64,000 nucleotides of DNA. Source: Lachnoclostridium sp. (GTDB taxonomy: Bacteria > Bacillota > Clostridia > Lachnospirales > Lachnospiraceae). Numbering within the stretch: the stretch's first letter is position 1; every line of letters begins with the position of its first letter. The DNA lies in NCBI GenBank assembly GCA_023664665.1, contig JAMPEY010000003.1:64397-128396 (forward strand), written 5' to 3'. The translations under genes were made by a program, and so were the position numbers. Below, one piece after another: positions 33,876-42,996 of this stretch. The notes under the pieces are model-generated. The model ran no database searches. It saw only the letters and a program-made list of their open reading frames with translations, and was not told the origin of the DNA.

Positions 33876-34529
33876 TTATGCGTCTCTTCCTTTCAATTCA
33901 TATAATAAAGCATTGCAAATCGCCGCGGCTATATTGCTGCCCCCTTTTCTTCCCCGGTTGATAATGTAGGGCACATCCGTTTCCATCATCAGCTCTTTTG
34001 CAGGCTCCACATTGACAAAACCCACCGGTACGCCGATCACAAAGTCAGGTTTCCACTCCTTTGTCTGCATCATCTCATACAGGCGTATCAGGGCGGTGGG
34101 CGCATTTCCGATGGCAAAGATAGTCGGCTTTGCAAGCTTTGCCGCCACTTCCATACTGACTGCCGCACGGGTGCTTCCTCTCTCCTTCGCCAGCCTTGCC
34201 ACCGTTTCATCCGCCATAAAACAATGTGCCTCGCCGCCAAAATAAGCTAAGGTCTTTTTGTGAATACCGGCCAGCGCCATGTTGGTATCCGTCACAATAT
34301 CCGCACCGTTTAAAAGCAGTTCTTTTGCTATATTGACAGCGCCTTTGGAATAGGTAAGCGTCTTTGTATAATCAAAATCCGCGCTGGCATGGATAACTCT
34401 CTTGGTAATCCTTTCCTCCTCTTTGGGCAGACAAATCCCTCTGTCCGCAAGCTCTTGTGAAATAATCTCAAAACTCCGCTTTTCAATTTCTTCCGGCAGC
34501 AGCCGTTCTATCTCTCTCAATGCACTCAC
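33876..34529 (-). CDS. cbiC: Cobalt-precorrin-8 methylmutase CbiC
   Basis: A 217-residue mutase that moves a methyl group from C11 to C12 to give cobyrinate. The motifs PEEIEKRSFEII, VIHASADFDY (catalytic histidine) and VGFVNVEPAKELM are typical. The start is uncertain because it lies inside the cobD 3' end; the GTG at 34529 is taken, with AGGTGA nearby. Confidence 0.94.
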   Translation of the reverse strand: MSALREIERLLPEEIEKRSFEIISQELADRGICLPKEEERITKRVIHASADFDYTKTLTYSKGAVNIAKELLLNGADIVTDTNMALAGIHKKTLAYFGGEAHCFMADETVARLAKERGSTRAAVSMEVAAKLAKPTIFAIGNAPTALIRLYEMMQTKEWKPDFVIGVPVGFVNVEPAKELMMETDVPYIINRGRKGGSNIAAAICNALLYELKGRDA

Positions 34530-35544
34530 CTAACGCTTCCAATAATCTTGTGTTGTCCTGCCTTTTTCTTACCGCTATGCGATAATAGCCTTTGGATAAT
34601 CCCCTGAAATTTTCACAGTCTCTAATTAAGATTCCTCTTTGTAATAATTTTTCGTATAAGGGGACTTTACTGTAAATAAGGATAAAATTTGCCTCGCCGG
34701 AATATACCCGAATACCCAGTTTGGCCAGCCCTTTTTCCAAAAACGGTCTTTCTGTCCGCACAAGCTCCACCGTTTTCGCCAGATATGTCGACTGTCCTTT
34801 GCAGGCTGCGCCCGCCGCATGCGCAAAAACAGACAGATTCCATTCCGGCAGATTTCTTCCTATCCTTTCCCGCAAAATTCGGTTACTGCTCACCAGATAA
34901 CCGAGTCTTACTCCCGGAATCGCAAAAATCTTTGTGGCAGCCCTGATAATCAGCAGATTATCATACTCTTCTATCTCGGGCAGCATGGAAAATCCATCTT
35001 TGCAAAATTCTATAAAACATTCGTCCAACGCCACTAAAATTTTCTTCTCCCTGCATATCCCAAGCAATGTTTCCAGATATTCCTTATCCATCCTTTTTCC
35101 CGTAGGATTGTTCGGATTGGCCAGAAAAAGAAGATCCGTCTCTTCTGTCAGCGCTTCCCATAAATCTTTTCCCGGCAGGAAATCCTTTTCTTCCTTCAGG
35201 GGAAAATAAACGATATCGCTTTCCACAGCTTCCGCGGCATACTCATACCCGTAAAAAGAGGGTATGGGAATCAAGGTTTTCCGCGGTTTTATGGCGCGAA
35301 GCATTCCCATAAAAAGTTCCGACGCTCCGTTTCCGAACACGATAAAATCCCCGGGCACGGACAACATTTTACTGATAACGCTTTTTAGTTCACAATTTTC
35401 TCTATCCGGATATTGACCGCAGTCATCTATTGCAGCATATAACGCCTCCCTGACCTCCTCCGGCATGCCCAGAGGATTGGCATTTACGGAAAAATCGATG
35501 TCCACCCGGTTTCTGTATATATCGCCTCCATGCACTCCCTGCAC
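34483..35544 (-). CDS. cobD: L-threonine-O-3-phosphate decarboxylase CobD
   Basis: A 353-residue fold-type I PLP enzyme that makes aminopropanol phosphate for the lower loop. The sequence shows HGGDIYRN at the N-terminus, DFSVNANPLGMPEEV, LANPNNPTGK and a PLP-lysine region IRAATKIFAIPGVRLGYLVSS. The start is a GTG at 35544. It follows cbiB by 3 bp, matching their consecutive roles: CobD makes the amino alcohol phosphate that CbiB attaches. Confidence 0.93.
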   Translation of the reverse strand: MQGVHGGDIYRNRVDIDFSVNANPLGMPEEVREALYAAIDDCGQYPDRENCELKSVISKMLSVPGDFIVFGNGASELFMGMLRAIKPRKTLIPIPSFYGYEYAAEAVESDIVYFPLKEEKDFLPGKDLWEALTEETDLLFLANPNNPTGKRMDKEYLETLLGICREKKILVALDECFIEFCKDGFSMLPEIEEYDNLLIIRAATKIFAIPGVRLGYLVSSNRILRERIGRNLPEWNLSVFAHAAGAACKGQSTYLAKTVELVRTERPFLEKGLAKLGIRVYSGEANFILIYSKVPLYEKLLQRGILIRDCENFRGLSKGYYRIAVRKRQDNTRLLEALGECIERDRTAAAGRN

Positions 35545-35547
35545 CCG

Positions 35548-36546
35548 TCACCACTTCCCTTCCAAAATAAAAGCCGCTCCTATCATCAGAACCAGACAGA
35601 AAAATTCACAGAAACACGCCGTCAGATACATCAATTTATTTGCCCTTCTAATGTCCTCATACTCCGCCTTGCGCAAATCGTCCCCGATATAGGGTTTGGG
35701 AACTGTCCTGCCAAAATAGCCGGCATCTCCCCCCAATCGCAACCCCAACGCTCCCGCGCATACGGACTCCGTTTGCGCGGAATTAGGGCTTGCGTGGTTC
35801 CTGCGGTCTCTCTTATATATCGCATAAGCCCTCCTGCCCTGAAAGCCTTTTCCCAAAAGAAACGCCGCCAATATCATCAGATAAGCGCTGATTCTGGAAG
35901 GTATGTAATTCAGTACATCATCCAGCTTTGCCGCTGCTCTGCCAAAATAAAGATACTTTTCATTCTTATATCCCACCATGGAATCCATGGTATTGACCGC
36001 CTTGTAAAAAAATCCCAGCACGGGACCGCCAAGCGCCGCATAGAGCATGGGAGCCGTCACACCGTCCGAAGTATTTTCCGCCACGGTTTCTATGGCGGCT
36101 TTCGCCACGCCCTCCTCATCCAAAATCCCGGTATCCCTTCCCACTATCATGGACAGCGACTTTCTCGCTTCCGCAAGGCTGTCCTCCTTGAGGTTCTGAT
36201 ATACTTTCATGCTTTCCTCTTTTAAGCATCTGGCCGCCAAAATCTGATAAGTCATAACCGATTCTGCCAACACGCCCAGATAGGGATGAATGCAATATGC
36301 CAAAACAAGACAAAATACCGTCAGGAAAACCGTTATCGAAACCACAAGAAACACAAGCAGGATTCCGCTTATCAGTTCCCTATTTCCTTTCCTTTCCCGC
36401 TTGTCCCATGTGCTCCCCAAAAGGCGTTTTTCCAATCCTGCCGTCAGATTCCCGATTCCCCGGACAGGATGGGGCAGACAGTGGGGATCTCCAAAAAGCA
36501 GATCCAATATAAATCCGCAGACAAAGGCTGCTATATGATATTTCAT
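35548..36546 (-). CDS. cbiB: Adenosylcobinamide-phosphate synthase CbiB
   Basis: A 332-residue integral membrane protein with several hydrophobic segments. It begins AAFVCGFILDLLFGDPHCLP, has PHPVRGIGNL, and in the middle ETVAENTSDGVTAPMLYA and YFGRAAAKLDDVLNYIPSR, all family hallmarks. It joins aminopropanol phosphate to cobyric acid. The upstream 260 bp are filled by the multi-hairpin repeat copy 2. Confidence 0.95.
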   Translation of the reverse strand: MKYHIAAFVCGFILDLLFGDPHCLPHPVRGIGNLTAGLEKRLLGSTWDKRERKGNRELISGILLVFLVVSITVFLTVFCLVLAYCIHPYLGVLAESVMTYQILAARCLKEESMKVYQNLKEDSLAEARKSLSMIVGRDTGILDEEGVAKAAIETVAENTSDGVTAPMLYAALGGPVLGFFYKAVNTMDSMVGYKNEKYLYFGRAAAKLDDVLNYIPSRISAYLMILAAFLLGKGFQGRRAYAIYKRDRRNHASPNSAQTESVCAGALGLRLGGDAGYFGRTVPKPYIGDDLRKAEYEDIRRANKLMYLTACFCEFFCLVLMIGAAFILEGKW

Positions 36547-36561
36547 ACTTATACCCCCGCA

Positions 36562-36812
36562 TATCGCAGGCTTCTGCCTGCGATACTGCTACCAATAAAG
36601 AGTTTGAAAGTTTACTTTCAAACTTTATACCTCTGCATACTCTACCAATAAAGAATTTGAAAGTTTACTTCCAAACATGCCGTTTCAGCGGCATAAACCA
36701 ATCCCACGGAGTCTGCGACTCCGTGAAGAACGCGGTTTTTGCGTTCTTCGGTGTGAAGCTTTAGAATTTCTTATGTCTGCGTACTTTGCAGACTTAGAAA
36801 TTCTCTTCACAC
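36562..36812 (-). repeat. Multi-hairpin intergenic repeat, copy 2, with internal direct repeats
   Basis: It fills the cobC-cbiB gap. From the cobC side: a long palindrome at 36751-36812 (outer GTGTGAAG / CTTCACAC, inner AGAATTTCT and GTCTGC arms) that contains the cobC stop; a hairpin GAAGAACGC / GCGTTCTTC (36725-36749), identical in stem to copy 1; CACGGAGTC / GACTCCGTG (36705-36725); TGCCG / CGGCA (36678-36693); two direct 35-bp units, 36589-36623 and 36642-36676, 53 bp apart and each able to fold (GTTTGAAAG / CTTTCAAAC in the first); and TATCGCAGG / CCTGCGATA (36562-36585). Confidence 0.85.
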
Positions 36813-37439
36813 TTTTAATCTCTCTAATTCCGTAAAACGGATATTTCCGTCACTACACTCCGCCCTGCAGCAATACCCTTCTCCGTTGGCAATCTGATAA
36901 TCAAAATATTCTCCGCCGCAATAACAGCTTAACAAAGACATAATCGTCCCTCCGTGCACAATCATGCCCGCCGCGATGCCGCATCTTCCGTCCTTTTTCG
37001 GGATTTCCGAAAGTGTTGTAAGCATCCTGACAAATCCCCTCTTGCAGCGCCTGATAAACTCTTCTCTGCTTTCGCCTCCGGGAAAAGGCAGACTTCCGTT
37101 ACTGTCAATCCACGCCTGATATCTGCTGTCCCCCTGTAATTCCCCATAACTCTTTCCTTCAAAAATCCCGAAATTTATTTCTTCCCACTCCGATATGAGT
37201 ACCGGCTCTTTGCCGGGATATAAAATTTCGGCGGTTTCCACACATCGTTTCATGGGACCGGAAAACAAACAGGAAATCTCCGGATATAAGCCTGCATATT
37301 TTGCCTTTTGTAATGCCTCTATTCCATCCGGGCTTAGGCTTTCATCCGTTTTTCCCAAATACCGGCGCTCCTTGTTTGCCCGGGTGGCTCCATGGCGGAT
37401 CCATACGAGTCTTACTTGATTTTCTGACCAATGCCGCAT
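36807..37439 (-). CDS. cobC: Histidine phosphatase family protein, probable alpha-ribazole phosphatase CobC
   Basis: A 210-residue phosphoglycerate mutase-like phosphatase. The catalytic motif VWIRHGATRANKERRYLG is near the N-terminus and the second histidine is in MIVHGGTIMSLL. In this context it should dephosphorylate alpha-ribazole phosphate or adenosylcobalamin phosphate. It overlaps the CobU-like gene by 28 bp. The last codons and stop lie in the arm of the multi-hairpin repeat. Confidence 0.88.
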   Translation of the reverse strand: MRHWSENQVRLVWIRHGATRANKERRYLGKTDESLSPDGIEALQKAKYAGLYPEISCLFSGPMKRCVETAEILYPGKEPVLISEWEEINFGIFEGKSYGELQGDSRYQAWIDSNGSLPFPGGESREEFIRRCKRGFVRMLTTLSEIPKKDGRCGIAAGMIVHGGTIMSLLSCYCGGEYFDYQIANGEGYCCRAECSDGNIRFTELERLKV

Positions 37440-37810
37440 ATGACGCGCACCACCTCCCCTGCCTCCTCTGCCAGCCTCACAAGGATTCTTCCGGTCCTCT
37501 CCCTGTATGCCCTCTCAAAAGCATCCGCCGGCACAATGCCGTTTCCGATCTCATCGCTGATAATAACGCTCTCTATGTTTTCTCTCAAAAAAGCCATAAT
37601 TTCCTCTTCCGGATTTCCGCCCTGCAGCATTCTCGTTTTTACCCAGCCGTGCAAATGATTGATAAGTATTATTTTCCCTTGTGCGGCTCCCTCCCGCAAC
37701 TGCTTTTCATCCGGAAGGATACCGTCATAAATCTCATAATCATTTTCGGGATTACCCTGCAAGACATAGTTTAATTTTCCCTGTGCATATCCGCCGATGA
37801 CCAGTTTCAT
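37412..37810 (-). CDS. Short CobU-like protein (adenosylcobinamide kinase family)
   Basis: A 132-residue protein related to CobU. It keeps a Walker A-like GGYAQGKLNY at the N-terminus and SDEIGNGIVP, the Clostridial form of the conserved SNEVGxGIVP block, followed by YRERTGRILVRLAEEAGEVV. It is about 50 residues shorter than CobU and lacks the region around the guanylation histidine. It lies between cobS and cobC. It may complement the divergent 204-residue CobU encoded just upstream, or have a separate regulatory or kinase role. Confidence 0.7.
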   Translation of the reverse strand: MKLVIGGYAQGKLNYVLQGNPENDYEIYDGILPDEKQLREGAAQGKIILINHLHGWVKTRMLQGGNPEEEIMAFLRENIESVIISDEIGNGIVPADAFERAYRERTGRILVRLAEEAGEVVRVICGIGQKIK

Positions 37811-37823
37811 TTTTATACCCCTT

Positions 37824-38588
37824 TTATTTTAAAATCTGCCAGACCGCCGCGGCTCCCAGCATACTGCCCTCACACAGCAGGACAAAATACCCTGCGGTAT
37901 CTCCCGTAATGCCGCCCAGCTCTTTTTTACAGCGATAATAGTAATAGGCAAAAGCTCCTATTGCGGCAGCGCTTATTACACTTCCCGCAGGGAAGGACTG
38001 CCCCATCATAAATCCCACACAGAGCGCCCCCTGCAGATACAGGAAAAACTTTACTGTATTTTTCTTTGCAGATTTTGCGAAGTTTACAAGCAATCCCTCG
38101 TTTTTGGCGGTGGGAAACGAAACCACGCCGATAGCGCTAAGGCATCTGGATAATGCAAAACCGGCGCATACAATCTTTAAAACCTCTTTCTCCCGAATTT
38201 CAGAAAAAGCGCCTAAATAAAAGAGGGCATAGGCTCCCAGCATAATGACCGCAAAGGCTCCGATATGGGAATCCTTCAGAATTTCCAGCTTCCTTTCCCT
38301 CGGTCTGCAGGAATGGAAGGCATCCATGGTATCCATAAATCCATCCACATGGAACCCTCCCGTGATAAGCAGAGGAAGAAGCGCTCCTCCCGCCGCATAG
38401 CACAATATGCCGATATCAAATCGGTCGCAAACCGTTCCCCACAGATAAATGCAGGCTCCTATCACTGCGCCCACCCATGGGAAAAAGCAAAGTACATATT
38501 TCATATCCTCATCTTTCCAGGCAAACTGTGGTACGGGAATCTGAGAATAAAGTGAAAACGCAATAATAACAGATTTTATGATTCCCAT
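37824..38588 (-). CDS. cobS: Adenosylcobinamide-GDP ribazoletransferase (cobalamin synthase) CobS
   Basis: A 254-residue membrane enzyme that joins adenosylcobinamide-GDP and alpha-ribazole (phosphate). Family motifs: FSLYSQIPVP near the start, GGFHVDGFMDTMDAFHSCRPRERKLEILKDSHIGAFAV with the metal-binding acidic cluster, and ITGDTAGYFVLLCE near the end. Several hydrophobic helices are visible. It overlaps cobU by 13 bp. Confidence 0.95.
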   Translation of the reverse strand: MGIIKSVIIAFSLYSQIPVPQFAWKDEDMKYVLCFFPWVGAVIGACIYLWGTVCDRFDIGILCYAAGGALLPLLITGGFHVDGFMDTMDAFHSCRPRERKLEILKDSHIGAFAVIMLGAYALFYLGAFSEIREKEVLKIVCAGFALSRCLSAIGVVSFPTAKNEGLLVNFAKSAKKNTVKFFLYLQGALCVGFMMGQSFPAGSVISAAAIGAFAYYYYRCKKELGGITGDTAGYFVLLCEGSMLGAAAVWQILK

Positions 38589-39190
38589 TCCGCCCCTCTT
38601 TCCCTTCCGTATCCGTTAGGATGCGGTTCATATCCGTTAGGATGCGGTTTGCATCCTCCCATCCACAGCGGAATCCCCACAACAACCTCTATCACCCGGT
38701 CCGCCATGACCGCCAGCTTTTCATTGATACAGCCCATAGCCCTGATGTATTCCATGGTATATTCATCATAGATAATTCCGTCTTCAAACACATTGTTACT
38801 CACAATCACAAGATGCTTTAACCCCTTGTTTAACCGTTCCACTCCCCCTATGATTTTTTCCGTTATGATACTGCCGTCCGCCGCCATTTCTTCCGAAAAC
38901 ATTTCATTTGCAGCCAGATTGGACATGCATTCCAATAAAGCCGTTTTCGGAGTCTTTCCCAAACTCATTTTTTCCAATGCCTTTTCTATCCCTAAAGGCT
39001 GCTCTATGGTAGAAAACCCCTTACCGCTTCTCATCCCGCGATGCCTCTTTACTTTTTCCCGTCCTTCCCTGTCAGATGCCTGCATCGTTGCAATATAATA
39101 TTTTTCGCATCCTTCGGAAATTTCGGTAATGTATTCTTCCGCATAAGCGGATTTTCCGCTTCCGCTGCCCCCGATAATCAGTGTCATCAT
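38576..39190 (-). CDS. cobU: Bifunctional adenosylcobinamide kinase/guanylyltransferase CobU
   Basis: A 204-residue P-loop enzyme: IIGGSGSGKSAYAEEYI (Walker A), then YIATMQASDREGREKVKRHR, where the histidine is the expected guanylation site. The later block reads VSNNVFEDGIIYDEYTMEYI, a divergent form of SNEVGxGIVP. The C-terminus carries an unusual tandem motif PHPNGYEPHPNGYG, encoded by a short direct DNA repeat around 38608-38650, that I would not expect in CobU. It lies 4 bp after cobT. Confidence 0.88.
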   Translation of the reverse strand: MMTLIIGGSGSGKSAYAEEYITEISEGCEKYYIATMQASDREGREKVKRHRGMRSGKGFSTIEQPLGIEKALEKMSLGKTPKTALLECMSNLAANEMFSEEMAADGSIITEKIIGGVERLNKGLKHLVIVSNNVFEDGIIYDEYTMEYIRAMGCINEKLAVMADRVIEVVVGIPLWMGGCKPHPNGYEPHPNGYGRERGAEWES

Positions 39191-39194
39191 CTCT

Positions 39195-40286
39195 TTAAAA
39201 CCTCGTATACCCTTCTATCCCTATATCCGAAAAAGTTCTTCCGGCATCATAAATGCATAGAGCCATATCCAGCAGGGGAAACATCATTACGGCGCCGGTT
39301 CCTTCCCCCAACGCCAGACCGCCGTCAATCACGGGCTCCATATCCAGCTCTTGTATCAGCGCTGCCACTGCGGGCTCTTTCCCCTTATGGGACGGAAGTA
39401 AACAGGATTTTGTACCCGGAAGGATTCTCTCCGCCAAAAGCGCCGCAGTCATACTGATAACGCCGTCCAGCACAATGGGCATGCGGTAAAGGGCACCTCC
39501 CATGCAGACACCCGCCAACCCGGCAATATCAAGTCCTCCCACCGTCTTCAGAACAGTCAGGGCGTCTGCGTGATACAAATCATATTTCTCTATGGCGTCC
39601 GCAATCACTTGCTTTTTCCGTGACAATCCCTCATCGTCTAATCCGGCTCCCCTGCCTGTCACTTTATCCGCTCCACATTTTAACAGAGAAGCGGCAACAG
39701 CGCTGCTGGTGGTGGTATTTCCAATCCCCATCTCCCCTGTTGCAATCAGATTGATGCCGGACTGTTTTAAGGAGCAAACCAAGTCCATGCCGGCTGCAAT
39801 CGCCTGAATTGCTTCCTCTTCGGTCATAGCCGGTTCCCTCTTGAAATTGCGGGTCCCGCATCTTACTTTACAATCAATAACACCTGTTATTTCTTCTCTG
39901 TGGTTAATGCCGATATCCACGGGAATAGTATACGCTCCCGCTATCTGCGCCATTTGGCCCACGGAAGACTGCTTTTGCCCCATACTCCGCGCAACGCTTA
40001 AAGTAACCTCCTGACCGGACTGGCTCACTCCCTCCTCCACAATACCGTTATCCGCGCACATGATAACAACCGCTTTCTTGGAGATATCTATTTTTTCCGT
40101 ACCGATGACAGCTCCTATCTGTGCGATAAGGGTTTCAAATTTCCCCATTCCGTCAAGGGGTTTTGCCACTAAGTCCCAGCGCTTCTGCACTCTCTTTCTT
40201 ATTTCCTCATCCGGCGCCCTGACGGAAAGTCCGGCTAATTCTTCCCGTGTATAGTTATTCCAAACGAGCTTCTCTAAGCATTCCAT
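39195..40286 (-). CDS. cobT: Nicotinate-nucleotide-dimethylbenzimidazole phosphoribosyltransferase CobT
   Basis: A 363-residue enzyme that activates the lower ligand base as alpha-ribotide. Motifs: [55 protein letters not shown], and the catalytic glutamate region [15 protein letters not shown] near the end. It starts within the cbiP 3' end (32-bp overlap). Presence of CobT implies a benzimidazole-type lower ligand made or scavenged by the cell. Confidence 0.96.
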   Translation of the reverse strand: MECLEKLVWNNYTREELAGLSVRAPDEEIRKRVQKRWDLVAKPLDGMGKFETLIAQIGAVIGTEKIDISKKAVVIMCADNGIVEEGVSQSGQEVTLSVARSMGQKQSSVGQMAQIAGAYTIPVDIGINHREEITGVIDCKVRCGTRNFKREPAMTEEEAIQAIAAGMDLVCSLKQSGINLIATGEMGIGNTTTSSAVAASLLKCGADKVTGRGAGLDDEGLSRKKQVIADAIEKYDLYHADALTVLKTVGGLDIAGLAGVCMGGALYRMPIVLDGVISMTAALLAERILPGTKSCLLPSHKGKEPAVAALIQELDMEPVIDGGLALGEGTGAVMMFPLLDMALCIYDAGRTFSDIGIEGYTRF

Positions 40287-41739
40287 AGATTTCCTCCATG
40301 TTCAGATACTTTCTTAAGGTATCGGCAAGCTTATCATACTGCTTTTCCTTGAAAGCCCGGTAATTTTCAAAGCTTCCGCTTTCTATTGTGATTCCCTTCC
40401 CTTCCGCCAATGCCTGTACCACAATGTCCGCGGCGCTCCCCTGATCAAATAAGCCATGCACATAGGAACCGTACACATTTTTTTCGGCGTCGCATACCAC
40501 TTTCTTTTTTACTTCTGCCGCCCCTTCCCGCATATCGAAAGTTCGACCCATGTGTATTTCATAACCCTTGAAGGGGCATCCTGACAACCCTTTAAAAATT
40601 CCTGCAAGCTCTTCTATCTTTCCCGCTGTCTGACAGCGCTTTTTCTCCTTTTGCAATACGGTCTTAACACCTAACAGCTCCATTCCCCGCAGGCTTCCCC
40701 CTTCTTCCACACTGTCGGGATCCGCAATCTCACATCCCAGCATCTGATATCCCCCGCAGACGCCAAATATGGGAATCTCCCCCGCCAGCTTCTTTACGGC
40801 TGCTTCCAGACCGTTTTGGCGCATCCACCATAAATCCGACATGACATTCTTGCTTCCGGGCAGGAATATCAAATCCGGGCGCTGCAAGTCATTGACACAG
40901 GTCACATAGCGCACCGTCACTTCTTCTATCTGCTCAAAAATATTAAAATCCGTAAAATTGGATATCCGCGGATAACGGATAACCGCAATGTCAATGAATC
41001 CCTTCCTCTTTTTGTGAAAACGCTCCGTCAGACTGTCTTCGTCTTCCAGAAACAGCTCCATGTAAGGCACTACTCCCGTTACCGGAACCTTCCCCTTTTC
41101 ATAAAGCATTTGTATTCCCGGTTCAAGAAGCGCCTTATCCCCTCTGAATTTATTGATAATCAGTCCTTTTACCCTGTCTCTTTCGCTGTCCGACAATAAC
41201 AATAAAGTCCCCAGAAGCTGGGCAAATACGCCTCCCCTGTCAATATCTCCCACCAGAAGGACGGGAGCATCCACCATCCCTGCAAGCCCCATGTTTACAA
41301 TATCGTTTTCTTTTAAATTGATTTCCGCAGGGCTGCCGGCTCCCTCGATTACGATAATGTCCGCAAATTCCTCCAATTTCCGAAAAGCATTTTTAATATC
41401 GGGAATCAGATGCTTCTTATAAGCAAAATAATCTCTTGCGCTCATATTTCCAAGCACTTCCCCGTTTACAATCACCTGAGAACCTGTATGATTATTGGGT
41501 TTTAGGAGAATCGGATTCATACAGACCTTCGGCTCTATCCCTGCCGCTTCCGCCTGTATGACCTGTGCCCTGCCCATTTCCAGATTTTCCGAAGTAACAA
41601 AGGAATTCAGCGCCATGTTCTGCGACTTAAAAGGAGCCGTCCTGAAGCCATCCTGCTTAAAGATTCTGCACAACCCTGCTGTTATCAGGCTTTTTCCTGC
41701 CCCTGACATGGTTCCCTGTACCATGATTACTTTTGCCAT
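40255..41739 (-). CDS. cbiP: Cobyric acid synthase CbiP (CobQ)
   Basis: A 494-residue glutamine-dependent amidase that amidates positions b, d, e and g of the corrin ring. The N-terminal ATP-binding domain starts [19 protein letters not shown], with [12 protein letters not shown] and the [12 protein letters not shown] block. The C-terminal amidotransferase domain carries [12 protein letters not shown] (catalytic cysteine) and YVHGLFD. The ATG at 41739, with GGGTGA upstream, is favoured over 41751, which overlaps the ATPase gene stop. Confidence 0.95.
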   Translation of the reverse strand: MAKVIMVQGTMSGAGKSLITAGLCRIFKQDGFRTAPFKSQNMALNSFVTSENLEMGRAQVIQAEAAGIEPKVCMNPILLKPNNHTGSQVIVNGEVLGNMSARDYFAYKKHLIPDIKNAFRKLEEFADIIVIEGAGSPAEINLKENDIVNMGLAGMVDAPVLLVGDIDRGGVFAQLLGTLLLLSDSERDRVKGLIINKFRGDKALLEPGIQMLYEKGKVPVTGVVPYMELFLEDEDSLTERFHKKRKGFIDIAVIRYPRISNFTDFNIFEQIEEVTVRYVTCVNDLQRPDLIFLPGSKNVMSDLWWMRQNGLEAAVKKLAGEIPIFGVCGGYQMLGCEIADPDSVEEGGSLRGMELLGVKTVLQKEKKRCQTAGKIEELAGIFKGLSGCPFKGYEIHMGRTFDMREGAAEVKKKVVCDAEKNVYGSYVHGLFDQGSAADIVVQALAEGKGITIESGSFENYRAFKEKQYDKLADTLRKYLNMEEIYGMLREARLE

Positions 41740-41743
41740 AATT

Positions 41744-42862
41744 TCACCCATTGTCTCTGTGTTTCACAATTTCTATCGGTTTTCCGCACTTTCTTGCATA
41801 CTCCGCAAGCTCCCGGTTCGCACGCTCATAGGTTCCGAAACTTTCCTTGCAGCAAATGACTTTTTCGCAGGCTTCCAGTTTTTTCCTTGCCATGTTTACC
41901 TGTGCCTCCGTAATCGGTTCAAAACTTTCCGCTTCTATAACATCCGCCGCCAATGCTTTTGCTACGGGATAATCCAAATCATTTCCAAAAAGTATGCCTG
42001 TGGCAAAAGGGATTCCCTGTCTCTGTAATCTGTGGTATACACTCCTGCCGGTCCCTCCTCCCGCTATCACAAAAATTCCGGCTTCCCCCTTAGGAGCGGG
42101 AAGTTCCAGATTGCCGTTTTCTTCATCCATGCTGCCCGACGATATATCAAACATCTTTGATAGGGCTCCCTGCGAAAAAACCTCCTCCGGTGTGCCGAAC
42201 CGTTCTATATATCTCCCATTGATACAAAGAATTTTATCGGAAATCCTTTTTGCCAGTTCCAGCTCATGAAGGGACATAATGACCGTCAGCTTCTTTTTTC
42301 TTTTCATTTCCTGTAAAACAGACAAAAATTCCAGCTTATGCTTTACATCCAGATAAGAAGTGGGTTCGTCCAGAATCAGGATTTCCGGTTCCTGACAAAG
42401 ACATCCGGCAAGCGTTACTCTCTGTTTTTGCCCATCGCTGATCTGCGTAAAATCTTTATCCTTAATATCCGCCACCCGCACCAGTTCCATGGCCTCCCCG
42501 ACCCTGCGGCGGTCCGTTTCGGAGAGAATGCCGAACCGTCCTGTATACGGATACCTTCCGGATTCCACTACATCTTCACAGGTCATCAGCTCCGTGCGGG
42601 GCTGCCTTGTCAACATCACTGCCATATTTTGTGAAAGCTCCACCCTCGACATCTCTCCCATGTTCTTTTTGTCCAGCCAGAGGGTTCCGCCGACTAAAGC
42701 AAGCTGCCTTGCAATACTTTTTAAAACAGTGGACTTCCCCGCGCCGTTCGGACCGATCAAAGTCAGGATTTCCCCCTTTTCCAAGGCAATTTCCATATTT
42801 TCGATCAGGGGATGCCCATGATAACCCACACTCAGCTTCTCCGCTCTGAAATAATACTGCAT
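41744..42862 (-). CDS. ABC transporter ATP-binding protein (BtuD/FecE type) with extra C-terminal domain
   Basis: 372 residues. The first 255 form a standard ABC ATPase: Walker [14 protein letters not shown], signature ISDGQKQRV, Walker [14 protein letters not shown] and the switch histidine in [10 protein letters not shown]. About 115 extra residues follow, starting [20 protein letters not shown] and including [19 protein letters not shown] do not recognise this domain; it has a glycine-rich nucleotide-binding look. GGAGGT 6 nt upstream fixes the ATG at 42862. With the permease and binding protein it should import corrinoid or a metal chelate. Confidence 0.88.
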   Translation of the reverse strand: MQYYFRAEKLSVGYHGHPLIENMEIALEKGEILTLIGPNGAGKSTVLKSIARQLALVGGTLWLDKKNMGEMSRVELSQNMAVMLTRQPRTELMTCEDVVESGRYPYTGRFGILSETDRRRVGEAMELVRVADIKDKDFTQISDGQKQRVTLAGCLCQEPEILILDEPTSYLDVKHKLEFLSVLQEMKRKKKLTVIMSLHELELAKRISDKILCINGRYIERFGTPEEVFSQGALSKMFDISSGSMDEENGNLELPAPKGEAGIFVIAGGGTGRSVYHRLQRQGIPFATGILFGNDLDYPVAKALAADVIEAESFEPITEAQVNMARKKLEACEKVICCKESFGTYERANRELAEYARKCGKPIEIVKHRDNG

Positions 42863-42877
42863 TATAACCTCCATTCC

Positions 42878-42996
42878 ACTCCGCGGAGTCACAAATTACG
42901 ATGAAAAACGCCGTGTTTTTGGCGTTTTTCGGCGTGAGATTTAGTACTTCTTAGCGAAATGCCCACTGGCATGAGCTTTAGAAGTACTTCTCACGC
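42878..42996 (-). repeat. Multi-hairpin intergenic repeat, copy 3
   Basis: Same layout as copies 1 and 2: a long palindrome at 42932-42996 (outer GCGTGAGA / TCTCACGC, inner AGTACTTCT / AGAAGTACT and TGCC / GGCA), then GAAAAACGCC / GGCGTTTTTC (42903-42930), then the perfect palindrome ACTCCGCGGAGT (42878-42889), followed at once by the GGAGG of the ATPase gene. Here the preceding permease frame reads through nearly the whole long palindrome before stopping at 42941. Confidence 0.82.
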
